Below, in pieces: positions 1 through 11,304 of a stretch of 64,000 nt of DNA (its first letter is position 1; every line of letters starts with the position of its first letter). Source of the DNA: Dactylorhiza incarnata (taxonomy: Eukaryota > Streptophyta > Magnoliopsida > Asparagales > Orchidaceae); contig JAWHQI010000040.1 in the NCBI GenBank assembly GCA_033032865.1, positions 5,315,001 to 5,379,000 on the forward strand. The letters are read 5' to 3'. The notes beneath the pieces were generated by a model that was not told where the DNA came from, did not search any database, and was given only the letters and a program-made list of their open reading frames with translations. A program made the translations under genes and the position numbers.

Positions 1-1024
1 GTAATTCAAACTAGGTAGAAATTAATATATGTTAGCGTAGTAGAGATCTAATTTAAGAAACCAGGTGAAGTATACAATTGAGTGAATGCAAGAAAGCAAG
101 TCTCATGCTAAGTTAAAAAGTAATCATTTTCTTTTCTATTACATCAAGCTTGCTCAGAATTGCAACTTTGATGCTCATCTTCTTCGCTCCACTACCACTT
201 GGTTGTTGCAGCTGTGGATGATGCATCTTCTTCATCCCTTTCTCATATCTCGGCAACTGAAGATATCTCTGGTTCAAACAATACTCATCCTCATACCTTC
301 CCTGCCACCACAAAAACACATGAATACATGCATATTCAGAAATCACTCCCATATCACTACGAAAAATGTTATAGCACGTCCACAACATTAGAATGAGATT
401 ATAATTCATCCACTTGAATATTATGAAGCTAATTTCCAATTAGTTATCATTATAGTTTATCAACAATTTGAAGCTCACGACACTGCCCTTGAAAGATAGT
501 TGTAATGTCAGGATATGTGAAACCACAACTGTGGTTTAATCATATCATCTTCTGGACTTTTGACATTAAGATGCATTACAATTAAACTAGTAAAATGAAG
601 TTCATATTATTAAGGTTATCCAAAGAAAATAGTAGTCAAAGTAGCCCAGTTGTCCAATTAAACTAAAAATTTGCTGCATCTCATTCTCAAAAATTCTTTG
701 CATTGGTTATTATGAAAATAAATTGTGTAAATGCTCATGGTCATCCTAAGAAACCGCCAATTTAACCATGAAAGTCCACTAAAGGCTAACCCAATTAGGA
801 CGAATCTCCTCGTGGTTTTGACAGTCTAAAGGAGCTTACAAATGCTAGTACAAAGGCCTAAGATAAAGACAGAATTGTAGCTTAAACTTTATACAAATAC
901 ACCTAATTTAAAGCAAGGTTTAATTAAGAGGTGAGGTAAGGTCTGGAAGATAATTTCACAATGTAATTATACAAGTCAGAAAAAAGTATGAGTTGGAATG
1001 TTCTCTTGAGATGGGAATGTTTGA
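1..1024. other. Unassigned AT-rich flank
   Basis: This is the genomic sequence into which element A inserted. The few short open frames (for example 86-391 and 113-439 on opposite strands) overlap each other, show no recognisable motif and have no sign of coding bias. I see no gene, repeat or RNA here. Confidence 0.5.
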
Positions 1025-1029
1025 TTAGG
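1025..1029. repeat. Left target-site duplication of element A (TTAGG)
   Basis: TTAGG directly precedes the TG that opens the left LTR. It pairs with TTAGC at 35811-35815, directly after the CA that closes the right LTR. Four of five bases match, as expected for an old 5-bp duplication. Confidence 0.7.
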
Positions 1030-2043
1030 TGTAATACCTCCCCTGCAATGACTATATAATATAGGTCCGGTCGGGACCCCACAACATATAATCGCCACAG
1101 TTTTAGTATTAAAAGTGATATAGAAACTACCCAACTCAAAACTCAGAACAAACACAACGGAGACATTTAAAGACACAGAAGTTGTCCACATCTACCTAAG
1201 AGTACCACGACCTTAAGGCCTTACAAAACTCATGCTCAAGTCATCAACCACATCACAAAAATATCCAAAAGATATTTAGCATTTCTTTGCTACCTCGGCA
1301 TGCAAGCCGGAACAAAATAAAGACAACATAAAAAAACATGAAAATAGGAGGAGGTACACTTCATGAGGCTTAGGCCTTTTTGGCCGACGAGCTAGGTATA
1401 ACCTGCGATCCTTTCCCTGCATCCAATACACAAAGAGCAGTATAATGAGGGTCAGCTTTGGCTGACCAACAACGGTGTAACAACACCCCTCCTCCCGGTC
1501 GTCTTAGCGGACACCGGGGAACTACATCACCCTGCAAGTCAGCACTTCGTATGCAAATGTAATAAACAATAGCAACATAAAAACAATAGGTATGAGTGTC
1601 ACAAACATCATCCACGTTTCTATGTTGGACAATTAAAGTAAGGGGCCTAACAATGCAACATGCATGCAAACCTGAATTTCACCCAAGGCACCCTATGGCG
1701 TGTATGCTTCTAACATAACAACACACATCATCATTTCACAACATTCAAAGGGTACTCGTCATTTCCTTAGGGCGTGCAAGCCCAAGGCTAAGAACTCCAC
1801 TGAGACCTCACCCCTTACATGACTCACAATGTCAATGGGTGCATCAACATACTTGTTCTCGCCACCATCACCAAACCAAACAACCGATGCTAAGAACTCT
1901 CGCCGAGACCCCACCCGCACATGACCCACAATGCCATCGGGCTTGTCCATCAACACAGACGTTCTCGCCAGTTATCACAAAAGGGGACTTGTCTTGCCGG
2001 GACGCTCTCCACACATGAATCCAAGCATTCACGGGCTAGCCAG
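1030..2043 (-). repeat. Element A 3' LTR, outer half
   Basis: It begins TGTAATACC and aligns with the right LTR from 33716. The alignment stops at the GCCAG target site where Copia-1 inserted and resumes at 10187. Confidence 0.92.
2039..2043. repeat. Left target-site duplication of Copia-1 (GCCAG)
   Basis: GCCAG occurs immediately before Copia-1 and again at 10182-10186. The unbroken right LTR of element A has the site once (near 34728), which confirms the duplication. Confidence 0.95.
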
Positions 2044-3115
2044 TGTTGGGTTTTTCTAGAACCATACATCAAATGTAGGCGCAGCGGAAATAAACAGAAA
2101 CAACCCAAAAATGCTTGGATCGGCCATGAATGTTGAATCAAGAAGTTAATAAAATACTAGGTATGAATTACCTCAATGGGGTTGGATCAAATCCAACCTT
2201 GATGCTCCACGAAGAAGATTGCTGTTGGCGGCGAGGAGAGTTCTCACGTAGAATTATGTCTACGTCTCTACAGCAGTCCACACGAGCCGGGAAAACACCA
2301 AGTCACGTCGCACGCAACTCGGAAGGAAGAACGGCTGCACCTTGCACTTCCACAGATTGCTAGATCCGCTTCAGGAAGAACAATGCCGGCGACAATCGAC
2401 GGAGAGGAGGTCGGCGGAGGCGAACGAACGACGGAACTCCTTCCGTCTAGGGTTCGGACGAGATCGGAACACTTCCGTCGAGGGCGAGCGGAACTCTTCC
2501 GTCGGCTACCTATTTCATCGGGTAATGAGAACCCTAAAAGAAGTCCTATTTATACCCAAAGGATAAACAGCTTCTAGAAGAATCGCTATCCGCAGACCAC
2601 ACATCAGAATAAGGGCTTCTGTTACAATTCGTCGGAATTCCACGGAAGATCATTCGTCGAGATTTCACGGGACAACCCGACGAATCCGACGAATCAGATC
2701 AGACGACAACAATTGCCTAGTCAAGGCTCTCTGTGATAATTCGTCGAGATTCCACGGAACAATCCGACGAATCCCGACGAATTCCGACGAATCCAGACAG
2801 ACGACAACATTTTGCCGAGTGAAGGATCTCTGTCACAGTTCGTCGAGTTTCCACGGAACGACCCGACGAATCCCGACGAATCCGACGAATCCTATCCGTG
2901 TAAACCCGACGAATTCCGACGAATCATATCCGACGAATTCAGACAGCAACATTTGCTGGACTTCCCCATTCTATATGGTGATTGGTAACCTTTACCAACA
3001 CAGTCAATCTTCCAACTTCTCCACATGCTCTTATGTGCGACCCTGCAGGCTCATATCGCGTTGGCAGTGAGATTACATGTTTGACCACTTCTAGATCACA
3101 ATGGCAACTCCAACA
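2044..3115 (-). repeat. Copia-1 3' LTR
   Basis: On the plus strand it opens TGTTGGG and closes CCAACA. The U3 part (about 2636-2945) is packed with CGACGAAT and its complement ATTCGTCG. A TATA-like box (TATAAATAGG on the minus strand) lies at 2545-2556. It lacks one 14-bp repeat unit that the 5' LTR has near 9980. Confidence 0.95.
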
Positions 3116-3127
3116 GTCTCCCACTTG
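3116..3127 (-). promoter_or_regulatory. Copia-1 polypurine tract
   Basis: The minus strand reads CAAGTGGGAGAC directly upstream of the 3' LTR, the usual Copia plus-strand primer. Confidence 0.85.
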
Positions 3128-4092
3128 ATCTTGAAAGTATCAAACCAAAAACCTCACAAACAATGAGCGGCATCTAGCAATGCATCATTGCTCCCCAAGC
3201 AATAAAAGTTCATAACTCATAAGCCTTTATGACCAATGTTCCAGCGTTGTCTTTGTCCCTTTGTCCCTTACATCCGGAAAGAACTAGAGGCATGGACCGT
3301 GTCACCCTCATAATAGCTCAATCCAAGTTTCTTGATCTAGAACGGACTTCCAGAGAATGGTGAGCTCAATATCACATATTGACTCTACCAAGCATGGCCA
3401 TGCATTTCTCAGTCCAATTCCATCAAGGGGCCCATGGATGCAACTCCCGTTATATAGGAGGACAAATCCCATATCTGCTCACACCCAAACACCCAAATGA
3501 TTCGTAACGTACCCAACGACCACCCTTATCATCAACCTTCTTCAAGGAAGACTTTAGATGACATCAAAGCACGCTCTTCCTCACTCGGTGAATGCTGTGA
3601 CTTCAGGTCAAAGGACCACAACACCATTGTCAAATGAGACCTACTTGTGACACTTATAAGTAACAATCCACAAAGTAGTCTCAGGTTGGGTCTGTCCAGT
3701 ACAACTTGTTCACTAACAAGTACCCACGTGATGACTTGATATCACAATATCATGACCTGTGAGAACCGGTCATCAGTCAACACACATGCTAGTCTTAATG
3801 TATCATCATCACCCTTAGCTTCTATGATGATACCTCGACCAGGGACCTTTTAAGAATGAAGCTTCAAAATCATAGGCTCTCACATTCAAGTCACGTACTT
3901 GATGTCCTATGGAAGCGAACATTCTAAGGGTATTTATCACGAATTTTATTCTATCATATAGAAACAGTATATCGTAATAAAAGAACTTGCCATTAATTGT
4001 AAAAAGAAATAATTGGTACACAATTCATCATATGAATAATAAACAAACAGCCAACAGAATATTTATTTTACATACAACCCACAAGACTCCCA
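3128..4092 (-). other. Copia-1 3' untranslated region
   Basis: This stretch of about 960 bp lies between the gag-pol stop and the polypurine tract. I see no coding sequence in it. Confidence 0.7.
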
Positions 4093-7000
4093 CTAGAGTT
4101 GATCAATCAGGTATCGTATACCCATTGATCTAGTATGACCATCATGCTTTCTCTGCGCGAGAGGCTTTGTCAGTGGATCTGCAATATTCTCCTCAGTCGG
4201 CACTCTGCAAATGTTCACATCTCCTCGTTCGACAATCTCACGAATAAGATGGAACCACCGAAGTATGTGCTTGGAGCGCTGATGGGATCTAGGTTCCTTA
4301 GATTGTGCAATTGCACCATTGTTATCACAGTAGAGAACTACGGGACCAACAATGCTAGGAACTACATCTAGCTCGCCGATGAATTTCCTAATCCATACAG
4401 CCTCCTTCGCCGCATTAGCTGCAGCGATATACTCGGCCTCAGTTGTAGAATCAGCAACTGTCTCTTGCTTGGAACTCTTCCAGCTCACAGCTCCTCCATT
4501 CAGGCAAAACACAAACCCTGACTGAGACTTTGAATCATCCCTATCAGTTTGGAAGCTGGCATCCGTGTAACCACTTACAACGAGCTCTTCCTTTCCACCA
4601 TACACCAAGAATACATCCTTAGTCCTTCTCAAGTACTTTAGGATATTCTTTACGGCTATCCAGTGACATTCACCGGGATCAGACTGATATCTGCTAGTCA
4701 TGCTCAAAGCAAAAGAGACATCGGGTCGAGTACATAACATTGCATACATGATTGACCCAATTGCCAAAGCATATGGAATCAACTTCATGCGGTCCTTATC
4801 TTCACAAGATTTTGGACACCGGTCCTTAGAGAGATTCACACCATGAGACATGGGCAAAAATCCTTTCTTAGACTCAAGCATGTTGAACCGCTTCAACACC
4901 TTGTCAATGTACGTACTCTGGGTCAAACCCAGCAACTTCTTCGATCTATCTCTATAGATCTTAATACCGAGTATGTAAGTCGCTTCACCCAAGTCCTTCA
5001 TAGAAAAGCAGTTCCCTAGGTTGTTCTTAACAACTTTCAGGGTAGGTATGTCATTCCCGATCAACAGTATGTCATCTACATACAATATCAGGAAGACAAC
5101 AATGCTCCCACTGATTCGCTTGTAAACACACGGTTCATCCTCGTTCTTGACAAAACCAAACTCTTTGATCTTCTCATCAAAACGAAGATTCCAACTTCTA
5201 GAGGCCTGTTTCAATCCATAGATGGATCTATTCAGCTTGCATATTTTAGTGGCTTCATTTGGGGATACAAAACCCTCGGGTTGTGTCATGTACACTTCCT
5301 CAAGGAGGTTTCCATTTAGGAAAGCCGTTTTGACATCCATCTGCCAGATCTCGTAGTCATAATACGCAGCAATAGCAAGCAATATCCTAATGGACTTTAC
5401 CATGGCAACAGGGGAAAAGGTCTCATCATAGTCAATACCATGAATTTGCTTGAAACCCTTAGCCACCAGTCGCCCTTTGAATGTCTGTACATTCCCATCC
5501 ATGTCGGTCTTCTTCTTGAAGACCCACTTACACCCTATGGGTCGTACCCCTTCAGGTGGTTCCACCAAGTTCCAAACTTGGTTTGTATACATGGAGTCCA
5601 TTTCGGATTTCATAGCCTCAAGCCATTTGTCGGAGTCCGGTCCATTCATAGCCTCTTGGTAGGTCGCTGGTTCATCATCATGATCCATAAGCAACACATT
5701 ACCTATTTGAGACACGAGAAATCCATATCTCTCAGGCTCAAATCTTGGTCTACCAGATCTACGTAGGACTTGTGTTTCGTGAGCAGGTTCTCTAGCTACA
5801 ACATCTTGTAGTCCTGGCTCAGAATCCAACTCAGGTTCATTCACTACTTGTGGTTCTTGAACTTCTTCAAGTTCTACCTTTTGCGTCTTTCTTGATAAGA
5901 ACTCTTTCTCCAAGAAGACACCCGTCCTTGCGACAAACACTTTGCCCTCAGACGGTAGGTAAAAGTAATATCCCTTCGTTTCCTTAGGATATCCCACCAG
6001 ATAACACTTATCTGATTTGGGTTCCAGCTTGTCAGGCATTTGACGTCGTACGTATGCCTCACAGCCCCAAATTTTAATGAACGACATACTAGGACGCTTC
6101 CCAGTCCATATCTCATATGGTGTCTTTAGAACCGTTTTCGTCGGAACGCGATTCAGTGTCATTGCAGCAGTCTCTAAAGCAAAACCCCAAAAGGAAACAG
6201 GCAAGTCTGCATGACTCATCATCGACCGTACCATGTCTAACAGAGTACGATTTCTCCTCTCAGACACACCATTATGCTGCGGTGTCCTAGGTGGAGTGAG
6301 CTGTGATACAATACCACACTCTTTCAGATGATCACGGAACTCATGACTCAGGTATTCGCCGCCTCGATCAGATCGGAGTGCTTTAACCTTTTTACCCAAT
6401 TGGTTCTCCACTTCATTCTTAAACTCTTTGAACTTTTCAAAGGTTTCGGATTTGCACTTCATAAGATACACGTATCTGTATCTACTGAAATCATCAGTAA
6501 ATGTAACGAAGTAGAAATACCCACCTCTAGCCATAGAACTCATGGGTCCGCATACATCACTATGTACAACACCCAAGAGATCCTCAGCCCTCTCAGTATA
6601 ACCAGTGAAAGGGGCTTTAGTCATCTTGCCTAACAAACAAGACTCGCATCGCTCAAATGATTCATAATCAAATGAGTCCAATAGTCCATCTTTATGGAGC
6701 TTGGATATGCGCTTCTCGTTTATATGGCCTAAACGACAATGCCAGAGATATGTAGGATTTGAGTCATTTGTTCTTAGTCTTTTATTATTATCTACATTAT
6801 AGATCGGATGGTCCAGGTTCAAAACATAAAGACCATTAAACAATTGAGCTACAGCATAACAAACATCATTCTTAAATATAGAACAACAATTGTTCTTAAT
6901 TATAAAAGAAAATCCAATCATGTCAAAGCATGAAATGGATATAATGTTTCTAGTTATGGCCGGAACATAATAACAATTATCAAGTTCTATTACAAGCCCA

Positions 7001-8049
7001 CTGGGCAAAGAAAGACGGTAAACCCCTACGGCTACAGCAGCAACTCTTGCTCCATTGCCGACACGTAGGTCCACCTCTCCTTTACTCAGCAATCTCCTCC
7101 TTCCTAGTTCCTGCACATTTGTACAAATGTGAGAACCACATCCAGTATCCAATACCCAAGATGAAGGAGCAGAAAGGTTTATCTCTATAACGTAAATATC
7201 CGAAGCGGAAGTCATACCTCCCTTCATTTTCTGCAGACCCTCAATGTACGAAGGACAATTCCTCCTCCAATGACCAGCCTTGCCACAGTGGTGGCATTTT
7301 CCTTCCTTCACGGTGCTCTTCTTTTTCAGCGCAGAAGATTTGGGCTCAAGATGTGACTTAGGTCCCACCTTCGTCTTCTTGAAGCCCTTGGCATTACCCT
7401 TGCCTTTATGTACCATCAATATGGGACTAGCAGGCTTGGCCTTCTTCATGTTTATCTCGGCAGTTCGCAACATGCCTAGGAGCTCGGACAGTGTCTTGTC
7501 TATTTCATTCATGTTATAGTTCAAGACAAACTGCTCATAACTATCCGGCAACGATTGCAGGATAAGATCTGTGGCCAACTCTTGACCCAGAGGAAAACCC
7601 AGTCTCTCCAGGTTCTCTATATACCCAATCATCTTGAGTACGTGAGTACCAACTGAGTCTCGAGCTCCCATTTTGCACTGAAATAAGGCCTTCGTGACAT
7701 CGAACCTCTCTTGACGAGCTTGCCCTTGAAACATTTTCTTTAGGTGCTCGTCAATCTCCTTGCACCCCATGTTCTCGTGTTGCTTCTGAAGCTCAGAGTT
7801 CATGGTGGCAAGCATAAGGCACTCGACGTCTAAGGCGTCATCGGTATACTTCTTATAAGCATCCTTATCAACACGGGACGAGTTCCCGGTCGGCACCTCG
7901 GGGGCTTCTTCTTCCAAGACGTAGAGCTTTCGCTCTTGCCTGAGAACAATTCTCAGGTTCCTATACCAGTCCATGTAATTCGTCCCACTAAGCTTGTCCT
8001 TCTCAAGGATAGCTCTTAGGGACAAGGTGGAATGTAAACCACTTGCCAT
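4093..8049 (-). CDS. Copia-1 gag-pol polyprotein, intact
   Basis: A single 1318-residue frame encodes all functions needed for reverse transcription and integration. The UBN2-type gag occupies about residues 1-235. A CCHC zinc knuckle (CHHCGKAGHWRRNC) is at 252-265. The aspartic protease DTG is at 301-303. The integrase has HHCC residues at about 437-471 and a D498/D561/E597 triad with D-35-E spacing. The RT has YVDD at 990-993. RNase H acidic residues are D1163, E1204 and D1242. The chosen ATG gives the full conserved gag start (MASGLHSTLSLRAILEKDKL). No stop or frameshift was seen, in contrast to every other Copia frame here. Gag and pol share one frame, so their ratio must be set some other way, for example by splicing; this is not visible. 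Confidence 0.96.
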   Translation of the reverse strand: MASGLHSTLSLRAILEKDKLSGTNYMDWYRNLRIVLRQERKLYVLEEEAPEVPTGNSSRVDKDAYKKYTDDALDVECLMLATMNSELQKQHENMGCKEIDEHLKKMFQGQARQERFDVTKALFQCKMGARDSVGTHVLKMIGYIENLERLGFPLGQELATDLILQSLPDSYEQFVLNYNMNEIDKTLSELLGMLRTAEINMKKAKPASPILMVHKGKGNAKGFKKTKVGPKSHLEPKSSALKKKSTVKEGKCHHCGKAGHWRRNCPSYIEGLQKMKGGMTSASDIYVIEINLSAPSSWVLDTGCGSHICTNVQELGRRRLLSKGEVDLRVGNGARVAAVAVGVYRLSLPSGLVIELDNCYYVPAITRNIISISCFDMIGFSFIIKNNCCSIFKNDVCYAVAQLFNGLYVLNLDHPIYNVDNNKRLRTNDSNPTYLWHCRLGHINEKRISKLHKDGLLDSFDYESFERCESCLLGKMTKAPFTGYTERAEDLLGVVHSDVCGPMSSMARGGYFYFVTFTDDFSRYRYVYLMKCKSETFEKFKEFKNEVENQLGKKVKALRSDRGGEYLSHEFRDHLKECGIVSQLTPPRTPQHNGVSERRNRTLLDMVRSMMSHADLPVSFWGFALETAAMTLNRVPTKTVLKTPYEIWTGKRPSMSFIKIWGCEAYVRRQMPDKLEPKSDKCYLVGYPKETKGYYFYLPSEGKVFVARTGVFLEKEFLSRKTQKVELEEVQEPQVVNEPELDSEPGLQDVVAREPAHETQVLRRSGRPRFEPERYGFLVSQIGNVLLMDHDDEPATYQEAMNGPDSDKWLEAMKSEMDSMYTNQVWNLVEPPEGVRPIGCKWVFKKKTDMDGNVQTFKGRLVAKGFKQIHGIDYDETFSPVAMVKSIRILLAIAAYYDYEIWQMDVKTAFLNGNLLEEVYMTQPEGFVSPNEATKICKLNRSIYGLKQASRSWNLRFDEKIKEFGFVKNEDEPCVYKRISGSIVVFLILYVDDILLIGNDIPTLKVVKNNLGNCFSMKDLGEATYILGIKIYRDRSKKLLGLTQSTYIDKVLKRFNMLESKKGFLPMSHGVNLSKDRCPKSCEDKDRMKLIPYALAIGSIMYAMLCTRPDVSFALSMTSRYQSDPGECHWIAVKNILKYLRRTKDVFLVYGGKEELVVSGYTDASFQTDRDDSKSQSGFVFCLNGGAVSWKSSKQETVADSTTEAEYIAAANAAKEAVWIRKFIGELDVVPSIVGPVVLYCDNNGAIAQSKEPRSHQRSKHILRWFHLIREIVERGDVNICRVPTEENIADPLTKPLAQRKHDGHTRSMGIRYLIDQL

Positions 8050-9080
8050 GGAATTCTACAAGAATTCATGCAGAATCTAATTAGTACCTTAATTTCAAAA
8101 TACAATTTATTTTTAATTTGGACTTCAATTAAATACTCCCACTATTTTATTCAAATTGATAGCCCTCACTATCAATTCGGAGAGTCCATGCGAGCTACTC
8201 TCTTAGTGGACAAGATCCGTATTTCACCAACACCACGAGTCCGCTTTGGCGTTCCTCTCATAATGCGGTTATTTAGGTAGGCAACGCTTGCCAATTGCAT
8301 CCTCATGCAATTCTTGTATGGCTGGTGAATAACTCCTTATTCGCATCCATCATATGGTGCATGCCAACCCTATGCCTCTAGGCACTCAACCTTTGAGGTC
8401 ACCTAGTTAAGTTAGACCCGATGTCGACAGTGGGATATCACAATTATCCGCTCGCACCCTTACCAAGATAGATTAATGCACCTTGCTTTGGCAAGCCCAC
8501 ACTTCATCGATCGAGGCAGGAAGAGTGTCATCCATCGGAAGGCATCCGAACACTTAATATTTGATGAAGGGAATTTTAAAAATAGGTTAACACTTAACCA
8601 TGATCAACATTTGATCAATGTGCACATCCACAGAAAAACAAGCTTTCTATAATTCTCATGCATCCCTTATGTGCACTACATAAGACTATCAACCTTTGAT
8701 AGATGAAAGGGCTAAATCTGGACATTTAGAACTCTTCCAAATATTCAGATTTACATGCATTGGACAAAGGCAAAGACAACTCGACTTAAAGCAGTAGACA
8801 AGCTCGTCTCTCATTGTTGGATTCAAAATCCAAAACAATACAAGGGTTCATTAACCACTTGAGGGACGGTTACTGCTAAGGAGACAACAATTTCTAACAA
8901 TTAGAAATTACCACGAAATCCCAGACGTTCCTGACGGGGTTCCCACCACCGGAAACCACACAAAATCACATCAAATGTGATATTCCAAGAAGAAATCTTG
9001 ACATTTAGAACGCTTCCAAATACCTAGATTTGCACGTACTGGAATAACCAAACTTCTGAAACAACATACATGACCAGAAC
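8050..9080 (-). other. Copia-1 leader between primer site and gag-pol
   Basis: About 1 kb of noncoding leader, long for a Copia element. Its short frames carry no recognisable motif. Confidence 0.7.
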
Positions 9081-9096
9081 CTGGCTCTGATACCAC
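9081..9096 (-). promoter_or_regulatory. Copia-1 primer binding site (tRNA-iMet)
   Basis: The minus strand reads GTGGTATCAGAGCCAG next to the 5' LTR, matching the common plant PBS complementary to the 3' end of initiator tRNA-Met. Confidence 0.92.
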
Positions 9097-10181
9097 TGTT
9101 GGGTTTTTCTAGAACCATACATCAAATGTAGGCGCATCGGAAATAAACAGAAACAACCCAAAAATGCTTGGATCGGCCATGAATGTTGAATCAAGAAGTT
9201 AATAAAATACTAGGTATGAATTACCTCAATGGGGTTGGATCAAATCCAACCTTGATGCTCCACGAAGAAGATTGCTGTTGGCGGCGAGGAGAGTTCTCAC
9301 GTAGAATTATGTCTACGTCTCTACAGCAGTCCACATGAGCCGGGAAAACACCAAGTCACGTCGCACGCAACTCGGAAGGAAGAACGGCTGCACCTTGCAC
9401 TTCCACGGATTGCTAGATCCGCTTCAGGAAGAACAATGCCGGCGACAATCGACGGAGAGGAGGTCGGCGGAGGCGAACGAACGACGGAACTCCTTCCGTC
9501 TAGGGTTCGGACGAGATCGGAACACTTCCGTCGAGGGCGAGCGGAACTCTTCCGTCGGCTTCTATTTCATCGGGTAATGAGAACCCTAAAAGAAGTCCTA
9601 TTTATACCCAAAGGATAAACAGCTTCTAGAAGAATCGCTATCCGCAGACCACACATCAGAATAAGGGCTTCTGTTACAATTCGTCGGAATTCCACGGAAG
9701 ATCATTCGTCGAGATTTCACGGGACAACCCGACGAATCCGACGAATCAGATCAGACGACAACAATTGCCTAGTCAAGGCTCTCTGTGATAATTCGTCGAG
9801 ATTCCACGGAACAATCCGACGAATCCCGACGAATTCCGACGAATCCAGGCAGACGACAACATTTTGCCGAGTGAAGGATCTCTGTCACAGTTCGTCGAGT
9901 TTCCACGGAACGACCCGACGAATCCCGACGAATCCGACGAATCCTATCCGTGTAAACCCGACGAATTCCGACGAATCATATCCGACGAATCATATCCGAC
10001 GAATTCAGACAGCAACATTTGCTGGACTTCCCCATTCTATATGGTGATTGGTAACCTTTACCAACACAGTCAATCTTCCAACTTCTCCACATGCTCTTAT
10101 GTGCGACCCTGCAGGCTCATATCGCGTTGGCAGTGAGATTACATGTTTGACCACTTCTAGATCACAATGGCAACTCCAACA
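9097..10181 (-). repeat. Copia-1 5' LTR with promoter
   Basis: This 1085-bp LTR drives the element. Reading the minus strand from 10181, the CGACGAAT/ATTCGTCG cluster occupies about 10012-9676, followed by the TATA box at 9608-9597 (GGTATAAATAGG). It has one more 14-bp unit (CATATCCGACGAAT) than the 3' LTR. Confidence 0.95.
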
Positions 10182-10186
10182 GCCAG
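10182..10186. repeat. Right target-site duplication of Copia-1 (GCCAG)
   Basis: Perfect match to 2039-2043. Confidence 0.95.
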
Positions 10187-11269
10187 CAGACCACAAAGAC
10201 AAAGCCACGTCTTCACATACAAGCGGCATCACAAGCCATTCACCACACACAAATCATCCTGCCCAAAACCAATCGTTCGTTCTCACACGAAACATACAGG
10301 GTATCACATACCATGTTTTCGCCGCAATCGGATTTCTAGCAAAAAAATCCCTAAAATGCACGTTAAGCAACATCACCGAATCGGACAACCGGTCGCGATT
10401 TCGGCTTCACCCACAATGCCTAATCCGCTAACGGAGCGAATCTCTAATGCAAAATCATGTCGGGGACGGACTCAATCAACCCGATGGTTCTTCTTGAACC
10501 AAGGCGACCCAAACCCCTCTCATTTGAGAGATCCGGTGCCAAAATTTCAGAAAAGAGAAAGGCAAAATAAGAGATGTCATGCACGCATCCTAAAACCGGG
10601 AGGAGAGATGTTATTACCCTACGAGTTCTCTTCCTCGCCATGGATTGGTTGAAAGGCATGGATAGAAACGAGCGCCTTCGAGTCCTCTCCAAGGATCTGG
10701 TTTCGGATCGACGAACGGAGATCCGGTGCTCCAACAATGGCGGATCTAGCCATTCTTCTTCCTCCAAACGCTCCTCCTTTCCTTAGCCTCCAAAAGCACA
10801 AAAGACTTAATGCAAAGAGCATAGAACTCCGCTACCCTATTTAGGATCTTAGGACGCACTTGTCTGAGCCTTTAGATCGAGATCTAAGGAGATCGGACGA
10901 ACAGAAGTCGCTACTTACGATTCTGGTTCCGTAAGCTAGTGCTGGCGCTAGCGCTACCGCCCGCGCTAGCCACTCGAAGAAAACCCATTCGACGAAAACA
11001 TCTCGACATCCCGACGAACTGCACCACTCGACGAAACCTATCGCGAACGCTCGCGCTACCGCCCGTGCTAGCCACTCGACGAACTCCCTTCGACGAAGGC
11101 GTCTCGACGAATCCAACTCGACGTAACCGTCGAAACCACTAGTCTACTCGGCAGGGCTGCTAACGCCTGCGCTAGCACCTAGTGCCGGCGCTAGCTCCCA
11201 GGTACAGAAAAGCCTGTACTAGCCTTAAGCATTCCAGCCTCCGCGCTCAGCGAATCCTGGAGTGTTACA
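10187..11269 (-). repeat. Element A 3' LTR, inner half
   Basis: It continues the LTR after Copia-1 and ends TGTTACA. It holds the inverted words GCGCTAGC and CTCGACGAA (about 10935-11195) and a TATA-like CCTAAATAGG (minus strand, 10844-10835), matching 35475-35735 and 35378-35387 in the other LTR. Confidence 0.92.
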
Positions 11270-11283
11270 ACTCCACCCCCTTA
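11270..11283 (-). promoter_or_regulatory. Element A polypurine tract
   Basis: The minus strand reads AGGGGGTGGAGT directly upstream of the 3' LTR. Confidence 0.8.
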
Positions 11284-11304
11284 AAAGAATTTCGTCCTCA
11301 AAAT

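Larger units (their letters stand above)
2044..10181 (-). mobile_element. Copia-1: complete, young Ty1/Copia retrotransposon
   Basis: This 8138-bp element has two LTRs (2044-3115 and 9097-10181), a tRNA-iMet primer site, a purine tract, one uninterrupted gag-pol frame and a perfect 5-bp target duplication. By eye the LTRs differ at about five bases plus two small indels in about 1070 bp, so insertion was recent. It may be autonomous: every catalytic motif I looked for is present. Element A's old LTR is the host site. Confidence 0.96.

Noticed and set aside
86..439. Overlapping short frames on both strands at the left edge
   Set aside because: They overlap on opposite strands, have no motif and sit in AT-rich DNA; chance frames.
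2636..2945. Short repeated words resembling a CRISPR array
   Set aside because: No regular spacers of constant length, repeats in both orientations, located in a plant LTR promoter.
7280..7519. Plus-strand frames within Copia-1 gag-pol
   Set aside because: Shadows of the intact 1318-codon minus-strand frame.
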